Source: Bacteroidales bacterium
GTDB taxonomy: Bacteria > Bacteroidota > Bacteroidia > Bacteroidales > UBA932
DNA: 14,714 bases
Direction: 5' to 3'
Assembly (NCBI GenBank): GCA_017538685.1
Contig: JAFYIK010000194.1
Location: 1 to 14,714 of the forward strand
Under the pieces are notes generated by a model that was given only the letters and a program-made list of their open reading frames with translations, searched no databases and was not told the DNA's origin. This document shows, one piece after another, positions 12,376-14,714 of this stretch. Numbering within the stretch: position 1 is the stretch's first letter; each line of letters begins with the position of its first letter. The position numbers and the translations under genes are program-made.

Positions 12376-14714
12376 TTAGAATGTTACTTTAGCGCCGAGG
12401 CTGACGGTTCTCTGCTGAGGATAGTAGCCGTTGTTGATACCGGGATTCTCGGGGTCGATGTACTTGAACGCCGAGACAGTGAGGAGGTTCGTGCCCGCAA
12501 GGAACACGCGGAGAGCGGTGACCGGAGTCTTGGTCAGCCACTTCGACGGGAGGTCATAGGCGAGCTGGGCGTTCTTCAAGCGAAGATAGCTTCCGTCGCG
12601 TATCCACCAGTCTGAGATCCAGGCGTTGTTCGCATTGGTCGTGGCCGCAAGCCTGGGATAATGGGCATCGGTGTGCTCGGGAGTCCAGGCATCCTCCACC
12701 AAATAACGGAGAGTGTTGCCACCGCCATAGAAGGCACGCGTGTACATAGTGTTGTCCATATTATCGTTGGACCACCAGCCGCAGAGGGCATAATTACAGA
12801 GCGTCGCGCCCTGGAAGAGCATACTCAGCGAAACGCCTTTATAGGCGACGTCGCAGTTAAGCGAGAAGGTCATTTCCGGGGTGCTGGAGCGGCCTATCTT
12901 CACGAAGTCTTCGGTGCTGCTGATCTTGCCGTCGCCGTTGATGTCCTCATACTTGATGGCGCCGAGCTCCGTCTTTCCGGTGGGGGCGGAAGGAGCGGCA
13001 TCCACCTCTTCCTGGGTCTGGAACAGGCCTAGGGCGTGGAAGCCGTAGAAAGCTCCCATAGGCTGGCCAAGTTGCGCGCGATAGGAAGGATAGGAATCGG
13101 ACAGGCGCCTGGAAATGAGCTTGTTGCGCGACCAGCCCACGATTCCGGTCACGGTGTAACTCCAGCCGTTGGCGAATGCATCGCCCCAACTGACGGTCAT
13201 ATCGAAGCCCCTGTTGTCCACCTTTCCGGTGTTCATCCACACGGGGTTGTTGCCGCCGAGCGATGGAGCATAGAAGCCAGTGTCGTCGTATTCGAGAATG
13301 CGCGAAGTGAGCTTGTAGAAGACATCCAGCTCCACGGACAACTTGTTGTTCAGGGCCCTGGATTCGAAGCCGACGTTGTAGGTGTTCGTACGCGACCAGG
13401 TCAGGTCTTTATACACGTAGTTGGAAGTGTAGTAGATCGAATAAGCCTGCCCCGCTATGTAGTGCGAAATGTTCGGCGAGGTGCTTTTGTAGGTCTGCAT
13501 ATACAGATATGCGTCGGTGTCGTCGCGTCCGAGGATACCGGCCGAGGTGCGGACCTTCAGGAAGTTCAGCCAGTCCACGTCCGCCAGGAAGTCCTCCTGC
13601 GACATCACCCAACCGAGGGCGAGCGACGGGAAGAAGCCCCACCTGTTTTCAGGTGCGAATTTGTACGACGCGTCGGCGCGAAGCGTGGCCTCGGCAAGAT
13701 ACTTCTTGTCGTAGGCGTAGCTGATGCGCCCTGCGGCGCCGAAGCTTCCGGTATTGCTGTAGCCGCCGGACACCGGAGTGGTCGGGAAGGTCTGGCCGTG
13801 GTTGAGATCGATAGGAGATGCTTCCGCGTAACCGGTCTTCGAGCCCGTCATAGTGTCGCCGTGGTAGGTGTAGCGCTCCATAAAGAACAGGGCAGAGACG
13901 TGGTTCTTCCCGAAATCGCGCTCATAGGTAACCTGCGGACGAATGGTAAGATTGGCGCCCATCGAGTGCGACTTATTGAAATTGTTCTCACCGATTCCGA
14001 GCGAGGTTCTCTGCGAGACCATATCCGTCGTGGCGCTGTACTGATAGAGCTGGAAACTCTCCAGATAGTTGCGGTTGAGGGTATAGTCGAAGTTATAAGA
14101 GAAGTTTACGCCCGCCTTGAGGCCCTTCAGGAAATTGATACCGAGGGCGGTGAAGTCGTAGTCGAGGGTGGAACGGACCTCCGCCATCCATCTGTCTTCC
14201 GTCTGATAACCGGTGTTAAGCGCCGCCAGCGGGGTGTAGGTGTACACTCCGTTGGTGAAGCCGAGAGGGAGTCCGTTGTATTCGGTGGCGAGGATGGGGA
14301 TGGCGTAGCAGGCCTGGCGCAGAGGCGAGAACTCGCCCTGCCAGGTTCCCTTTCCTTTGTTGTCGCGCATGCTGAGGCCCGGCCACAGCCTGTCCGTGTT
14401 GGCGGCAGACACGTTGATGTTGTAGCGAAGGCCCTTGCTGAGCTGGGCGTCGATGTTCGCGCGGATGTTGTAGCGCTCCATCGACGTGTTCTTGAGGATA
14501 CCCTGCTGATTCATATATCCCACCGAAGTGAAGTAACGGAACTTGTCAGTGCCGCCGCTGGCCGAGAGGTTATGCTGACGGGTGAGGCCGAAGTCGTTGT
14601 AGATCAGCGCCCAGTTGTCCGTCTCGCCGTAGAGGCCGCGGTCTTTCAGGCTCTGGATGCGCTCGGGGGTCCAGAACGGGGTCTGGCCGTCCATCTCGCG
14701 CGCTTTGTTGTGCC
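12376..14714 (-). CDS. susC-like: SusC/RagA-family TonB-dependent outer membrane channel, N-terminus cut by window edge
   Basis: SusC-like proteins are 22-strand outer membrane barrels that import glycans using TonB energy, with SusD as lid. About 779 residues are visible. The frame stays open to the right edge, so the start, signal peptide, carboxypeptidase-like domain, TonB box and most of the plug lie outside. What is seen begins near the plug/barrel junction with HNLSASGGTDKFRYFTSVGY. It continues through barrel segments such as LRADASYKFAPENRWGFFPS and LGWVMSQEDFL. The typical end includes LPSKWLTKTPVTALRVFLAGTNL, and the protein closes with a final strand ending in GAKVTF. It leads the operon seen here and lies 15 bp before susD. 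Confidence 0.96.
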   Translation of the reverse strand, partial: HNKAREMDGQTPFWTPERIQSLKDRGLYGETDNWALIYNDFGLTRQHNLSASGGTDKFRYFTSVGYMNQQGILKNTSMERYNIRANIDAQLSKGLRYNINVSAANTDRLWPGLSMRDNKGKGTWQGEFSPLRQACYAIPILATEYNGLPLGFTNGVYTYTPLAALNTGYQTEDRWMAEVRSTLDYDFTALGINFLKGLKAGVNFSYNFDYTLNRNYLESFQLYQYSATTDMVSQRTSLGIGENNFNKSHSMGANLTIRPQVTYERDFGKNHVSALFFMERYTYHGDTMTGSKTGYAEASPIDLNHGQTFPTTPVSGGYSNTGSFGAAGRISYAYDKKYLAEATLRADASYKFAPENRWGFFPSLALGWVMSQEDFLADVDWLNFLKVRTSAGILGRDDTDAYLYMQTYKSTSPNISHYIAGQAYSIYYTSNYVYKDLTWSRTNTYNVGFESRALNNKLSVELDVFYKLTSRILEYDDTGFYAPSLGGNNPVWMNTGKVDNRGFDMTVSWGDAFANGWSYTVTGIVGWSRNKLISRRLSDSYPSYRAQLGQPMGAFYGFHALGLFQTQEEVDAAPSAPTGKTELGAIKYEDINGDGKISSTEDFVKIGRSSTPEMTFSLNCDVAYKGVSLSMLFQGATLCNYALCGWWSNDNMDNTMYTRAFYGGGNTLRYLVEDAWTPEHTDAHYPRLAATTNANNAWISDWWIRDGSYLRLKNAQLAYDLPSKWLTKTPVTALRVFLAGTNLLTVSAFKYIDPENPGINNGYYPQQRTVSLGAKVTF

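Noticed and set aside
10669..12615. Open frame of 648 codons on the plus strand, opposite susD
   Set aside because: It is antisense to a clear SusD gene, shows no recognisable motif, and long antisense frames are expected in GC-rich coding DNA with this codon use.

Overview
The window looks like chromosomal DNA from a fairly GC-rich member of the Bacteroidales. Four things point there: perfect Bacteroidetes-type -7 promoter boxes (TAnnTTTG) in front of most transcription units, a SusC/SusD pair, several lipoproteins of Bacteroidetes type, and an S16 protein with a long Ala/Glu-rich tail. The exact genus cannot be read from this sequence.

Left part (1-3421) is housekeeping. A tRNA-Leu runs off the left edge on the minus strand behind a perfect promoter. 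Next come queH-ispE (minus, ATGA overlap), ending at a hairpin terminator nested in a larger symmetric palindrome. A small two-helix membrane protein gene (plus) diverges from queH across an unusually symmetric promoter region centred on a 12-bp inverted repeat. Then follow rpsP-rimM (minus, TAATG overlap) and, diverging from rpsP, a secreted DUF2147-like protein (plus).

Middle part (3394-6174) is a sufB-sufC-sufD operon (minus) for Fe-S cluster assembly. SufB and SufC are normal in length. SufD has only 196 residues and lacks the N-terminal half of a usual SufD. No sufS or sufE/sufU is present in the window.

Right part (6195-14714) is a tightly packed minus-strand operon that looks like a polysaccharide-utilisation locus: susC (5' end cut by the window edge), susD, a small lipoprotein, a larger lipoprotein with a DUF5018-like N-terminus, and two paralogous GHL10-like putative glycoside hydrolase lipoproteins. 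Genes overlap or lie at most 20 bp apart, so co-transcription is likely. The expected model is that SusC/SusD import an oligosaccharide across the outer membrane, while the accessory lipoproteins bind it and the two TIM-barrel-like proteins process it. The substrate is unknown. The locus ends only 20 bp before sufB with no terminator, so read-through into suf is possible.

No CRISPR array, insertion sequence, phage gene or rRNA was seen. The most unusual points are the symmetric queH/small-membrane-protein promoter, the short SufD, and the GHL10-pair locus, which has no recognisable classical CAZyme in view.
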